The position numbers were made by a program, and so were the translations under genes. A stretch of 64,000 nucleotides of DNA. It comes from Aphrophora alni. Taxonomy: Eukaryota; Arthropoda; Insecta; Hemiptera; Aphrophoridae. The notes beneath the pieces are model-generated. The model saw nothing but the letters and a program-made list of their open reading frames with translations. It was not told the DNA's origin and ran no database searches. Positions 1 through 11,700 of the stretch are shown here, piece by piece. The stretch's first letter is position 1, and each line of letters opens with the position of its first letter. The stretch covers positions 151,491,830-151,555,829 of the forward strand of contig OY740765.1 in assembly GCA_963513935.1 (NCBI GenBank), in the 5' to 3' direction.

Positions 1-470
1 ACCTTATCGTCCGTCCGGCGTCGTTGTCGTCTGTACGTAAGAACTATCGGGTTTACAAAAATTAAGATATGAATTTGAAATTTGGTATAGCAGTTAACAC
101 TTTAGGATGTTATTGAAATTCAGGAAAATCGAATTTAAAATGTCAAAATGGCTGCCAATTTAATCTATTTTTTGTACATATCTCGTGTGTTATACCAATA
201 CAATCTCTTTATGATGACACATGTAACGAATTGATTGCAATAAATAATGTAACATTCGCATAATTGTAAGATCCGGATGGGAACGACACCTAGAGTAGGG
301 AGGGAGACTCCTTTACATATGTACAGTTTCGAGGTCTGCCAGAGAGCTAAGACACTAACACGAGCGAAGCGAAGCTACTCTCTTTTATACCGGGCTGTTT
401 TTCACTGTTTTATTTTTGTGAAATCTGAAAAGCAATCAACAAATGGAATTGGATTGTTTTTATAAGCATC
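1..470 (+). repeat. Dispersed repeat family A, copy 1 (5' end cut by window)
   Basis: The copy starts with a CCGTCCGGCGTCGTTGTCGT-like block, then AAATTTGGTATAG, AAAATGTCAAAATGGC and CACGAGCGAAGCGAAG. The same ordered blocks recur at 10920, 18528 (minus), 23812 (minus), 32900, 39155 (minus), 51440 (minus) and 60535. There is no open coding frame, so it is a non-autonomous repeat of unknown class, about 780 bp when complete. Confidence 0.75.
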
Positions 471-962
471 AAACTTACCCTATACTTGGTACATACGGGT
501 TAGATTATCGTTCGTTGGTGTATACAGCCTAAATGTGTGCAGAATTTTACAGTTTCAAAAATAAAAAAATTACATTAAAATGTAAAATTTATAAAATATG
601 AATAAAGTTAGGTGCTATGGTCTAAATTAACGAAAAATTAAAATGTATTTGAAAGAAATGTACCAAATTTCTACCCTCTAAGTAGTGTTTGAATACTGTT
701 AGTACCGTTTATAGTTTACGTTGCAAGTACAGATAACAATATCATTTCGAACAGATTTTTGAATCCGTGCAAATATCTTCAGACAAACCTAAAAGCCTTT
801 AATATTTTGATCGAAACTTCATTATTAATAGCTATCAGTGTTGCCTAGCAACCATACTTGTCACGTAATCACATCATGTCAGGTCCTATCTGACTTTAAT
901 ACCGTATGTTGTTCTCGATTATAGATTCTATTTTAGGTTTAAAATAACTTCTCGCTCTGAAT
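471..962. other. AT-rich intergenic or intronic DNA
   Basis: No coding frame, hairpin or recognised repeat was seen here. Confidence 0.5.
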
Positions 963-1700
963 ACAGGGTGTTCAGTGCTACTCAATATATCTAAAAAACG
1001 TGAATGTGGAGTTTAAAACGGTTTTATTTATAGTAAGGGGTTTAATTTTTATTTTATCGCAACTTTGTAGTATAGAGAAAGTTATGTGATGTGTCAGAAA
1101 TAGATTTTTTTTTGCGGATATATCCGTTTTGAGGTCCCCTGACTTCAAAAATATGTTTTTTTAAAATTTTGTCGGTGTGGTGCTCTGCTGTCCAAACGCT
1201 TGAACCGATTTTATTCAAATTTAGTATGCGGTCATATTTTGGCCGTATCTATCGAATTTTTCGTCATTTAAAAAAACTCAAAATTTGGGGCTGTTAAAAA
1301 AAAACGTAATTTTGCTCATGATCCCAAACAAAACGATTTGGTTGCCATCTCTCCAAAAATCTCATTTCGTGAGTTATCGGCTAAACAATTGGCTATGGGA
1401 CTGTTATAAACTATATATTTCGTTAATATATTAATAAATGTGAAGATTAATGGCACAAACTATTGTAAAAGAATATTATTTTACAGGAATAATTGGCAAA
1501 AAGCAAAAATGTACCTTGAGCACTGTCATTAAAAGCTCGACTTTAATTAAACATAATTAACCTGAGAACGTGTTTACTGCAGAAACGAATCAAGTTAAGG
1601 CCTTCTTTAAATATACAAATATTTTTTGAAACACGGTTTATTTTCACTTTTGGTTAACGAATAGTTTCCTATCGTTTCTGTTTGATTCTGAAGATGGTCG
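963..1700 (+). mobile_element. MITE-like repeat with CAGGGTGTTC end
   Basis: It begins TACAGGGTGTTCAG, the terminal style of many mariner-derived insect MITEs. The interior block TATATCCGTTTTGAGG matches a block at 17090-17105, so the two are relatives. The right end is not resolved. It has no coding capacity. Confidence 0.5.
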
Positions 1701-1904
1701 AGTGATAATATCTGTCCAACGTTTTAGTACCATTTATTTTTGTAATTGATGAGGGATGAAAAACTACAACGCGTATTGGGGTTCAAATAGGCTGGGGTTT
1801 TCTAATACCGGAAGATCCTAATTTTTTCGATGATATATGCAGTAGTCGATATATTGGTGTTATTCAAGTGAGTCAGGACATGTAGGGCTTCGGATCAATC
1901 ATAA

Positions 1905-2092
1905 AAATCCTCTGCTTGGAAATTCGATGGAGCTATTGCATTTTTTTTACTTGTTGCTTAAAAGGTAAAACCCTTTCGGTCATCATTGCCTTATTAAAAA
2001 AGAAGAAAAAGAAAAATCTTGGTTATGAAATACACTAATAGTTTCAGGATCGGAAGGGAACAAGATTTGGTCAAGGGAGACATAATGGGAAA

Positions 2093-2159
<67 letters not shown>

Positions 2160-2240
2160 CTACGTGAAAAAGGTTCACATAGGGTACCTTAGGATTGTCA
2201 AGCCCATACTCAAAATATTCCTATGTTATGAAACTGAAAC
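1905..2240 (+). repeat. Dispersed repeat family D, copy 1
   Basis: Ordered blocks TTTCGGTCAT, an (A)nGAAGAAAAAG run, ATACACTAATAG, CAGGATCGGAAGGGAACAAG and GGTCAAGGGAGACATAATGG also occur near 10405, 22690, 23240, 37985 (minus), 50675, 61640 and 62095. A GA microsatellite has expanded inside this copy. Confidence 0.7.
2098..2157. repeat. (GA)n microsatellite, 60 bp
   Basis: About 30 uninterrupted GA units inside a family D repeat. Confidence 0.97.
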
Positions 2241-3100
2241 AAAGTGTACGAGTCCACTAAGGTTACCAATTACATTTAGGAAAAATGTAAAACAGGAGTT
2301 AGATAAATAATTGGTACAAGTCAAAATTATTACACCTGTGAAGAAGCCAACAGATTGAGTGTTGACTACACCCAACTAAATAAATATGTGGAAAGAGAGA
2401 GAATAATTTAGATGAATCATTGGCTCTAGTATGCCAATCTAAATTTTTGTCAAAATTGGACACCAACAATGGGTTGAGGCATTTAGATCTGGGCCAGGAA
2501 AGAACAAAACTTAGAACGTTTGACAAATTTTATTTTAATCGTCTTCTATTTGGAATATGTTCAGCTCCAGAGTATTTTCAGAAAAAAGATTAACGAAATA
2601 TTCGATGGAGCGAGTGATATGGTAAGCCTGACTGATGATACCTTAGTATATGAATCTACAGACGAGGGAAATGATAGGAGACTGGAAAGTGTTTTGAAGA
2701 GTTAGTGAAAGAGGAATTACACTAAATACAAGTAAGAGCAAGTTTAGTAACAAAAAATTAAATATTTGAAACATGTAATTGAAAATGGAAGCTTACTTCC
2801 TGATCCTGAAAAAAAACATAACCAGTTACAAAGATGCCAATTAAAAAAAATCTACCTTATCTAATATGATTAATTGATATGAAATTGATGAAATATTTTC
2901 CAAATTTATTACAAAATTTAAAACCTTTCCCGGAAAGAAAACCTCTTTGTTATTTGTTATGTGAAAAGAATGAATGGATATGGAACTCGGATCATAATAA
3001 ATTATTTGAAAGGATTTCAAAGCCACCTATTCTTCCACTTTATGATCCTTAATATAATAACTGTTTATTATATCAGCTTACCGCCAGCAATCCTTTTGAA
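2230..3100 (+). pseudogene. Ty3/gypsy reverse transcriptase to early RNase H, decayed
   Basis: Reading across several frames gives the ordered landmarks of a gypsy-type reverse transcriptase: a QELDK..IITPVKKPTD block near 2295-2370, SAPEYFQKKI-like residues near 2565, an active-site block SLTDDTLVY at about 2628-2650, and then GITLNTSKSKFS. After these come a KYLKHVIENGSLLPDPEK-like block, MKYFPNLLQNLKPFPERKP, and a PPILPLYDP block that marks the start of the RNase H region. The usual Tyr/Val-x-Asp-Asp is degenerate but both Asp residues remain. Many frameshifts and stops show the copy is dead. It is followed by integrase fragments at 3387-4080, with a foreign insertion between, so RNase H is largely lost. 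Confidence 0.85.
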
Positions 3101-3380
3101 GTTTTCTTCCAATTAAATTCTTAATTTTACAACACGTGTTTCGGACACTATTCATCCTTCGTCAGGTGATTGAAAACACACATTAATAAATATTCAACAC
3201 GAAAAAATAAATATATAACAACATTCATAGCACTCGTGCACAAATAATATTTTTATCTAATGCATCTATCCATACCGGCGTTTCATTCTAGGTTTCATCT
3301 AGAGCATCAGTAAAGCCAAATCTATATGTAGAATTTGTGGATATTTAGGGGTGAATAATTATTTTATCAGAACGAGAGAA
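3101..3380. mobile_element. Insertion between gypsy RT and integrase, carrying a hammerhead-like motif
   Basis: Coding similarity to gypsy stops near 3100 and resumes near 3387. The intervening DNA is unlike either side and holds the motif annotated at 3128-3172. It is a candidate Penelope-type or retrozyme-type fragment, inferred only from that motif. Its exact ends are not resolved. Confidence 0.4.
3128..3172 (-). ncRNA. Hammerhead ribozyme-like motif 1
   Basis: On the minus strand the order is CCTGACGA, A, GGA, a 9-nt loop, TCC, then GAAAC, ACGTGTT. CUGACGA fits the CUGANGA core (3159-3165), GGA/UCC can form helix II, and GAAA is at 3139-3142. ACA/UGU then gives a short helix III ending GUU, an allowed NUH site. 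Helix I is weak (2 bp), and one extra A lies between the core and helix II. Cleavage activity is inferred, not shown. Confidence 0.4.
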
Positions 3381-3386
3381 ACTGAT

Positions 3387-4080
3387 GGTGCCCAGAATTG
3401 ACTGTGGACATTAAACGAGTGGTAGTGAATTTTAGTGTCTCGATAATTGTAATATTTGGTCAAAACCTTTAATTGTGTCAGATGGGCCAAACCGACCATG
3501 GGAGCAAGTTGCAACTGATTTGTTTAAATCCAATGTTAAAACGTATTCATGTATTCTGGATTAATTTTCTAAGTATATTGAAATTATTTCGTTGAACAGG
3601 ATAAATATTCAAGACGTAAAAACAGCCTGCCTATTTATGTTTTACTAACATGCAGTGTCTAATGTTATGACGAGTGATGATGGTACGCAGCTAATATCTA
3701 AAGTTATGAAACAATTTTCTAATTAGATAGTTATTGTTATTACCACATCCTGCTCCCACTTCCTTCAATGAAATGTCCAAGCAGAAAGGACAGTCGGAAT
3801 TTCCAAAAACATACTAAGGAAAAATTAGGACACTTGTTTTGGGCTATTAATTTATCGAGGCACAGTTTCAGAATGTCAGCTTTCACCAGCAGAGTTACTG
3901 CTTGGGAGGAAAATTCTGACAACTTTACCTCTTTTTCCTTCACTTTTAATTCAAAATTGGGCAAATTTGAAAAAACAGAAAGAACAGAAGATTTTTATGG
4001 AAAGACAAAAGAATTACTTTGACAGACGCCATAACGGAAAAGAATTAAGTTTACTATTCGGGAGTTAGGTTTAAGTAAGA
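3387..4080 (+). pseudogene. Ty3/gypsy integrase, decayed
   Basis: Across frames the region reads as a gypsy integrase. It opens with an ELTVDIKRVVVNFSVS block, where the two zinc-binding Cys positions have become Phe and Ser. The catalytic core follows, with RPWEQVATDLF (first Asp), a SKYIEI block, then TSDDGTQLISKVMKQF (second Asp). Next comes an AER-x-V block near 3780, LSPAELLLGRKILTTLP near 3880 and a DRRHNGKELSLL block near 4025, which are the conserved C-terminal features of this clade. Stops and shifts are frequent. Together with 2230-3100 it forms one old pol copy, with no LTR recognised at either end. Confidence 0.85.
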
Positions 4081-4084
4081 AACT

Positions 4085-4765
4085 TAAATTAATCTTATGT
4101 ATATGTTAAAGAAAATGTAATTATCAAATAAGTAATACCAAATCAATATGACTATATAAGGAACAGTAACGTGGACTTTGGCAAGGGTTCAATTGCTGGA
4201 GTCAGGACATTTACTATGAATTTATCTTTAAGAATTTGGATTAAGCTAAATTACTGGAATAATGAAGGTAATGTTGTAATAATCTTAGGTATAAGTTAAA
4301 GTGTATTTATTAATTAGGTAATACAAAATCTCTATGAATATACAAAGAAAGGTAAAACGGCTTTGGTTAGGTTTTTTGTGTAACCGGCGTTGAAAAATTT
4401 CCCACCAAACTATTTTTAACAATTAAAGTTAAGCTAAATTGCTGGAATGATGGCGGTAAAATTGGAATAATCTTATGTATAAGGTAAATAAAATGTGTTT
4501 ATTAAGTAATACCAAAGCAATACGATTAAAAAAGAAGGCTAACACGGGCTTTGGTAAGTGCTCAAGCGTAACCGGTGTTGAAACATTTCTAAAACATCTG
4601 TTTTTAACATTTTGGGTTAAGCTAAATTACTTGAATAATGACAGTAAAATTGGAATAATCTTATGTATAAGTTATGGAAAATGTATTTATTAAGTAACAC
4701 AAAATCAATATGATTATACATGTAAGTGTAACACGAACTTTGGTAAGGGCTCAAGTGCATGATCA
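4085..4765 (+). repeat. Tandem array, period about 189 bp, about 3.5 units
   Basis: The block AATCTTATGTATAAG and variants starts at 4091, 4281, 4468 and 4657, giving spacings of 190, 187 and 189 bp. Each unit also carries TTAAGCTAAATTACTGGAAT-like and CTTTGGTAAG-like blocks. The array lies directly after the decayed integrase, so it may be the 3' part of that element expanded in place, or a satellite seed. Confidence 0.85.
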
Positions 4766-5378
4766 AGTTGATTCAACAAAGTATCTTGATCGTACCCTAA
4801 ACTGATAAATTACAATTGGGTGTACTGAAACAAGTTTTATACATTTATTTGAGAAAGTTTTATTTTTTAAATATGTGAACAGGAAAGTTGATTGCTGTCT
4901 CTTTAAATATAAAAATTAAATACAGTATTGAGTGCTGGGCTGGGTACTTACTATGATGCAATTAAATCAGTTTTTATTTTACAAAAACGCTTTGAAAGAT
5001 ATTTAATGATGAAACATAAATTCGAATACTTGACGCCATGATTTACAGAATTTTTTACCATTAGATATTTATACATTTTAAAGATAATGAGATTATTTTG
5101 TAATAGATGTGGTAAGTTTATAACAAGTCAGGACAATTATTAAATTAAACAGAGATTGAAATTAAATAATGAAGTAACGCAATAATTTAAAACGGCTTTT
5201 TCACGTTACTTCTTCTTTATTCAAAATTGATATTTTTTGAATTATCATATTTTAATTTTTTAAATGTCTTCCAAATGACTTAAAGGTATGTCTTAGTACA
5301 AAAATATTTATAAAGTAGGTTAAAAAACTACCGTTATCAAATGATGTGTGCGCGCTTGTGTTAAGTTAATTATATATA
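4766..5378. other. AT-rich DNA, nothing recognised
   Basis: No coding frame, hairpin or family member was identified. Confidence 0.5.
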
Positions 5379-5380
5379 TA

Positions 5381-5763
5381 GTAGAACCTCTCTAATCCGC
5401 CCTCGGGTTGTCCGTTACTCCGGTTAATCCGACCGTGCTTGAGCTCGCGATATTGTGCCGACTTGCCGATGACTAACGGCCAGCCTGGTGCCATTCTTTC
5501 CGGTTTGTTATCGCTTTCCCGCTTCAGTGCTGTGTCATCCCGCTTTAGTGTTGTGTCATCTCTCGTGTTGTTTCTATTGATTTGCTATAGTACTTGCAAA
5601 GTTTATATATAGACTTTTAAAAGTTTATATATCACTTATTTCACTTTAAAAAAATCTTTTTATATAATATGTAATAAATATTGACTTTTTTCGGATAATC
5701 TGACCTTTTTTGCGTTCCAACCATGACCCCAGTCCCGAAGGTGACTGATTAAAGGGGTTCTAC
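5381..5763. mobile_element. pogo/Tigger-like MITE, 383 bp
   Basis: The left end reads GTAGAACCTCTCTAATC and the right end is its imperfect inverse GATTAAAGGGGTTCTAC, flanked by TA-rich DNA that fits a TA target site. GTAGAACCTC with a following ATCCG block is the terminal style of pogo/Tigger non-autonomous elements. The interior is GC-richer than its surroundings on the left side and has no ORF. Confidence 0.7.
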
Positions 5764-6280
5764 GTATATATATGTAAATATATATATATATTTTTTCGAT
5801 TCGTTATTGTTATTTGAAGGTTCGTAAATGTTTTTATTTAATTTTTGGTATATTTTTTGTACACTCCAATAATTTTAAATGTAAAAAATGATACGACTTA
5901 AAGACTACTCCTTTATTATTTTATAATTATGTATAAAAATTGTTTTTCATAATCTTGACTCAAAATCTGAACCTAATCAAATTGTAAAAAATAAGAAAGA
6001 AGTAATTTCTCTACCTAAGAAGATTCCCAAATAACAAAAATAAGGAAGGGGGGTGTAGTTTCCTCTTCAGCTATCTTAGTACAATCACATAAACGACACC
6101 CATGTTAGTTACAGTGCTGCAAATAAAGTCTACACGTGATTATTTGTGTCTCATTGAGCCTTTTTAAAATGGTGTATCACATGACTTTATGTACCATTTT
6201 AAGTGTTTCACTTACTCTCTATCCTGAAACCCAAAATAAAAAAATGTTATTTCATAGAACCAGCTTCTCACTAGAAAGAA
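5764..6280. other. AT-rich DNA, nothing recognised
   Basis: TA-rich sequence with no coding frame or clear repeat. Confidence 0.5.
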
Positions 6281-6499
6281 AATTTGCCCAAACCCTGCCT
6301 AACTATTTTAATTGATAATAATATTGCCATCGCCCTTTACATTAGAACTAATTTACCCGACTCACTCAAACCCACACTTCTCAGCATTTGGTCACACCAA
6401 ACGCTGAGAACACTTCCCCGCACTTCTCCCGAACCTCTGTGCCGGAAACCCTGGGCCAACCAAACATCTACATCTCCCTTACTGTCGAACAGTAAAGGG

Positions 6500-6700
6500 C
6501 AGCTCGCTGATTGGTCCAGACTCAACTCGCGAGGGGCCGCGGACGGTCTCTTGCTAAACATAAAAATTCTAACTGTACGACCCAATCACAGCACGCTACG
6601 CCACCCACGCTTCTAGCCGGCCTGTGATTGGTTCGCATTACAGTAAAAGTCGAACAATGGTTTCTCCATTGTTCGACGCTCCGAAACGTATAAAACCAGA
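6500..6700 (+). promoter_or_regulatory. CCAAT-palindrome-TATA core promoter of E1
   Basis: GATTGGT (about 6509), CCAATCAC (about 6582) and GATTGGTT (about 6626) precede a perfect 12-bp inverted repeat GTCGAACAATGG / CCATTGTTCGAC with a 5-nt spacer. TATAAAA lies 11 bp further on. The arrangement is that of a polymerase II promoter; a start site about 30 bp after the TATA box is inferred. Confidence 0.55.
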
Positions 6701-7193
6701 CGTTTTCTCAAAAAAAGACACACACTCTTCTGCCTCTCTCACCAGAGACACCTAGACACTCTTCGGTCTCTCTCCCCAGAGAGACACGCACCTCTTCAGG
6801 CTCTCTTCAGAGACTAGAGACACACTCTTCAGTCTCTCTCCTCAGAGACGAGACACACACTCATCGGTCTCTCTCACCAGAGACATCACTCTACAGATCA
6901 CCTCCTCGGATACTCTCTAGAACAGATCACTTCACTTTCTCTCTCTCTATCCTCAGAGACTAGACGCTTCACTCTTCTCTAACAACACACCAGCAGCGTA
7001 AGGAAGCCCACGGAAAGCATCTATCTGGATCAACAGATACTCCTGGGATTGTTATTTCTCACACCTACCAACACCAACTCGCCTCCCGACAGGGAAAGAG
7101 CTAAATAGGGGAAACCCGGCGAGCTAGTGCCTTACCGCCTCCCGACAGGGAAATGTAATAGGGTAGTAGTGACCCGGCGGACCCCTGTGCTTC

Positions 7194-7493
7194 ATGCCAG
7201 GGAGACGGAGTAACGAAGAGCGACGGGCAGTGCGCCGTCTACAGCGGAGGGCCAGCCGAGAGTTAAGGAGGAACAGCATCACCAAGCCGACCGATCCTGA
7301 CAACGATCGTTTTAAGGGCCAAAACCCAAAACCTACCTCCCAACTCCACGGCCTTTTCCAGGACCAAACGCCCACTCCCTGCCCGTCGTGGCGACCCCTT
7401 ATCCCACTGCCAGACTTACCCCGCCTCTATACCTACACCGTCCCCGGACTTCCCTACTACGACCCTAGATCTCCCTATTATCTCTGCTTTTAA
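7194..7493 (+). CDS. Short basic ORF in element E1, unidentified
   Basis: ATG start, 99 codons, ending in TAA. The N-terminus is very Arg-rich (MPGRRSNEERRAVRRLQRRA) and the rest is rich in Pro and Tyr. I recognise no domain. It lies downstream of the E1 promoter and the doubled CCTCCCGACAGGGAAA block, where a retroelement gag would start, but it is too short for a capsid. The second GC-rich element at 30.2-31.4 kb has no obvious counterpart ORF at this place, so it may be only an open stretch of GC-rich DNA. Confidence 0.25.
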   Translation: MPGRRSNEERRAVRRLQRRASRELRRNSITKPTDPDNDRFKGQNPKPTSQLHGLFQDQTPTPCPSWRPLIPLPDLPRLYTYTVPGLPYYDPRSPYYLCF

Positions 7494-7640
7494 AGACAAG
7501 TCGTAAAAGACCACATCATTCCCCGTACCAAGAATCCTTCCCCGGCTAGACAGGCGCCATTACCAGAAAGCATCTATTACTCTACCCACAGGGCGAACCG
7601 ACGTCAATATATCTAATAAAGTTTGATTTATTCCTTCAAA

Positions 7641-8035
7641 GAAAATAGATATATTACATATATAAGTTTTGAGACACATGGAAATATAATATAGTAACAT
7701 TTAAACAATACTAGTGTGTTAGGATATTATTAAACTGAAAAATTATAACTAACAACGAATACATTATGCGATAAAACAAGTTGATAGACATCATCACGGT
7801 ACTACCCAGTCCTATCACACAGTATAAATTAATCTTGTAAAAATAATTCCTAAAAGTTGGTTTTTTTTGCCTTTTAAGAAATGTTATATTGTAATAGTAG
7901 ATCAAGGAGTTTACCCTATAGGATAAGTTTATTTAAAACTGTTTTTACACAGATTGTGTAATTGTGAATTTTGTATATCAATACTACTTTCTATGGCCCT
8001 AATGGTTTCATAGATATACCATATACAGAGTGTTT
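7641..8035. other. AT-rich DNA, nothing recognised
   Basis: No supported feature; ends with TATACCATATACAGAG, which leads into a MITE. Confidence 0.5.
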
Positions 8036-8455
8036 CTGTAATGCGTGGAGATAATTCAAAAGTGGATCGAAATAAGGAAAAACGTTCCTATAAATATATG
8101 TCTGGTAATGCTTCTTTTACCAGCTATGCGCCATTTTGTGTTTTTTACTAAATATTTTTTATCTCTAGAACGGCTTAAAAAATAATGAACTTGTTTCAAT
8201 AATCTGTTTCAAAATGGCGCCCCACTTAAATATATTAATTGGAAATTACTTAAAATCTGTTACTTTCATTTACAATTTTTAAATGGCAGCCATTTTGAAA
8301 CGGATTATTTTGAATAATGTGATATTTTTGTTCAAACTACGTCGTTACCTTGCAAAATTTCAACTTAATCGGTAAAGCCGTTCTAGTGTAAATTATTTAG
8401 TAAAAATAAAGAAAAAATTCGTATAGCTGGTAAAAGAGCATTTCCAGACATATGA
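8036..8455 (+). mobile_element. MITE family B, truncated copy
   Basis: It starts ACAGAGTGTTTCTGTAATGC, matching the left end of the complete element at 29156, and includes a CCATTTTGTGTTTTTTACTA block. The inverse block AGCTGGTAAAAGAGCATTTC occurs near 8420, after which similarity ends without the terminal sequence, so the right end is missing. Confidence 0.7.
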
Positions 8456-9448
<993 letters not shown>

Positions 9449-9583
9449 CCTACCTCCCTCCCTCTAACACATGTTGCTTAAAATATTTTAAATACTAAAG
9501 ATTCAAGTTAAGCTTGATTTAAGTTACCTAAAAATCGACTCTAAAGTATGATTTTTAGTGTTCATAGTCATGAAAATAATATA

Positions 9584-9842
9584 CCAAGTGTCCTAAAAGT
9601 CCCACCCCTCTATTATTTTTTTTATTAATGGAAATAGATAGATTTGCTTTGGGGAAAGTTTAAATAACCAAAGGAGGAGTTTTTTGAAGTATCAACATTT
9701 TCAACCCTTACCCCCAAAATGGGGCAGTTTGGGGGTAAGTCAAGAATTTTAAATAGCAAACCCTTATTGAGTTATACCTCATTTTAAAGGCCTTTTAAAA
9801 ATAAGAATAATGGCGCAAACTAGAGGTCTCTAAGTTCATCCT
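9584..9842 (+). mobile_element. One arm of the 48.9-kb mariner-derived element
   Basis: It starts after TA with CCAAGTGTCCTAAAAGTCCC and matches the 48925 element through CTTTGGGGAAAGTTT, CCCCCAAAATGGGG and GGCGCAAACTAGAGG. Only the left arm is present; the opposite arm and interior are missing. Confidence 0.8.
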
Positions 9843-9885
9843 ACCCAACATGCGACCCAACATGCGACCCAACATGCGACCCAAC
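9843..9885 (+). repeat. 12-bp minisatellite, about 3.75 units
   Basis: ACCCAACATGCG is repeated in tandem without change at the truncation edge of the neighbouring element. Confidence 0.9.
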
Positions 9886-9922
9886 ATTTTCGTTAAACAC
9901 ATAGTATGTGTTTAACGAAAAT
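9886..9922. repeat. Perfect 17-bp inverted repeat
   Basis: ATTTTCGTTAAACACAT and its exact complement are separated by AGT. It directly follows the 12-bp tandem repeats. Confidence 0.95.
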
Positions 9923-10919
9923 TTCCCTTTTGCTTCAAAAATTTTATCTTTGCTTTGTATGACACACTACCTCATTAGCAAACGTCTATATCAAAGACGA
10001 TATTAATTAGCTATCTAAAGGAAATGGTACTTTATCTAGTTATAATTTTAACTGTATTTAGAGTGCTTTAAGTAAATCTGATTTAGGAATTTAAGTGCAC
10101 GAAGACAATTAACTCCACAAAGCCCAACTCTTTTATATTGCTGGCTGGATCTATTGTGATTTTCAGAAATATCAGCTCTTCTCACATGAGGAGGGATGTC
10201 ATTATTATGACATGTGATGAAATAGAAATGTAACTAACGTTATACCCGAAAAACTATTTAATAAATCATCGTTTTTTAGATACAATTAATTAAGACTCGA
10301 CAACGTGTCGTTAGTGACGAAGGCGGATTTTTAGTTTTTGACCTTAGTGTCAAGTTCTGATTACCCAAAATCTATCAAATACACTAAGCCCATAGGAACT
10401 TACAAATTTGTTTTATTGTTGTTTAAAAGCGAAAATCCTTTCGGTAATTATCGCTTATAAAGAAGAAGAAGAAGAAGAAAATAAGATAAAATAAGGACTT
10501 TTCGAACACTCTAATAACGTCGAAGTTGGAAAACATAGATTTGATAGAAAAAATGAAAGAAATTATCTTATTAAAGACTATATAAAGAAAAATATAGATC
10601 TGTTCAGACAACTTCAGGATTTTCACATCGGCACTCATTATAAATGACCCCCTATAGTGTTTAATAACAAAATTAACATAATTTAAGGTTAGGTTAACAA
10701 ATTAAATCCAAGAAAATTTTTCATCATAATATACTCGTATACTGTTTCCGTTGCGTCACATACAGACCTTCCTAGTGTTTCTCCTCTTTTATATGATAAA
10801 CATAAAGTGGACAATTTCTCACATGAACACAAGAAGAAAACACTATTTCAATAGATTAGTCCAGTTGTTTGAATATTACTTTATAATTTATTACCAAATA
10901 AAAGAATAAATTTTGGTTA
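9923..10919. other. AT-rich DNA with a family D fragment
   Basis: Family D blocks (a TTGTTGTTTAAAAG-like run, then TTTCGGTAAT, then GAAGAAGAAG, then ACACTCTAATAACGTC) lie at about 10405-10540. The rest shows no coding or structural signal. Confidence 0.5.
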
Positions 10920-11700
10920 CTGTTTTGTTCCAACCGACGTTTACAGTTGTTCATAAGTAGTATAGGGTAAGATTGATAATCGTCAAAAATTCCGATTTCC
11001 ATTTTTTGACTAATCATCAAGTTTCATAGCTTCACGAAACCGAAAAAGTGATTTTCAATTTATTGTCTGTCAGTTCATTGTCGTTGTTTTTATCTTCTGT
11101 AACTAAGCACTATTGTGGCCACAAATAAAAAAGATAGGAACAAAAATTTGGTATAGGGGAATATAATGTGCTTATATATCAGTTTATTGAAAGTCAGAAC
11201 AATCAAATTAAAAATGTAAAAATAACTGGAATTTTAAACAGATTTTGTTAATGTATCTTGTGTCAACTTTTAATAGACAAAATTAGATAATAATTTGGAG
11301 ATTCTGCATGTAATGTTATTAACCTCACATCTCTACGATAACAAATAGAGGAATTATTCTCAAAAAATATAATTTCAAACTCTGGTCTCCTAAGAAAACG
11401 ATCGTATCAACTTCTGGCAGAGTCGAGTAAGTGGAGGCTCCTTCACATTTAACAAGCCTCGAAACACTTTAGGACCAAGTCACACGAGCGAAGTGAATGA
11501 AAACGCTTTCGTATACACATCTACGAGTCTTGTTAGAGCCTAGTCGACGTCAAGAAAGAAGTATTACATACAATTATGAAGTTTATAAAACTTCTGTAAA
11601 AACTTTTAAGCAAACTGACCCTACTGGGTAAGACCCATGAACTACCAATACATTTTAACATTTCCTACAAAGATCAGAAACCAACTTTTGTGTATTTATA
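10920..11700 (+). repeat. Dispersed repeat family A, copy 2 (near complete)
   Basis: It contains the TTGTTCATAAG entry block, TCATTGTCGTTG, AAATTTGGTATAG, GTGCTTATATATCAG, CATCTCTACGATAACAAATA, CACGAGCGAAGTGAATG, TAGTCGACGTCAAGAAAG and GACCCATGAACTACC in family order. Confidence 0.75.

Larger units (their letters stand above)
6281..7640 (+). mobile_element. GC-rich promoter-like element E1 (LTR-like or retroelement leader)
   Basis: A 1.35-kb GC-rich island in AT-rich DNA. In order it has three CCAAT/ATTGG boxes (about 6510, 6580 and 6625), a 12-bp inverted repeat (6649-6677), TATAAAA at 6689, and a CT-rich leader of about five imperfect units of the type ACACTCTTCGGTCTCTCT. A doubled CCTCCCGACAGGGAAA block follows (7083 and 7138), then a short basic ORF from 7194, and AATAAA at about 7615. 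The same order is found on the minus strand at 30215-31385. Promoter plus leader plus poly(A) signal suggests a solo LTR or the 5' part of a retroelement. A host promoter or retrogene is less likely because there are two copies. Confidence 0.5.

Noticed and set aside
3740..4022. Overlapping open frames on both strands near 3.8-4.0 kb
   Set aside because: Explained by the C-terminal part of the decayed gypsy integrase read across frames; neither frame as such is the protein.
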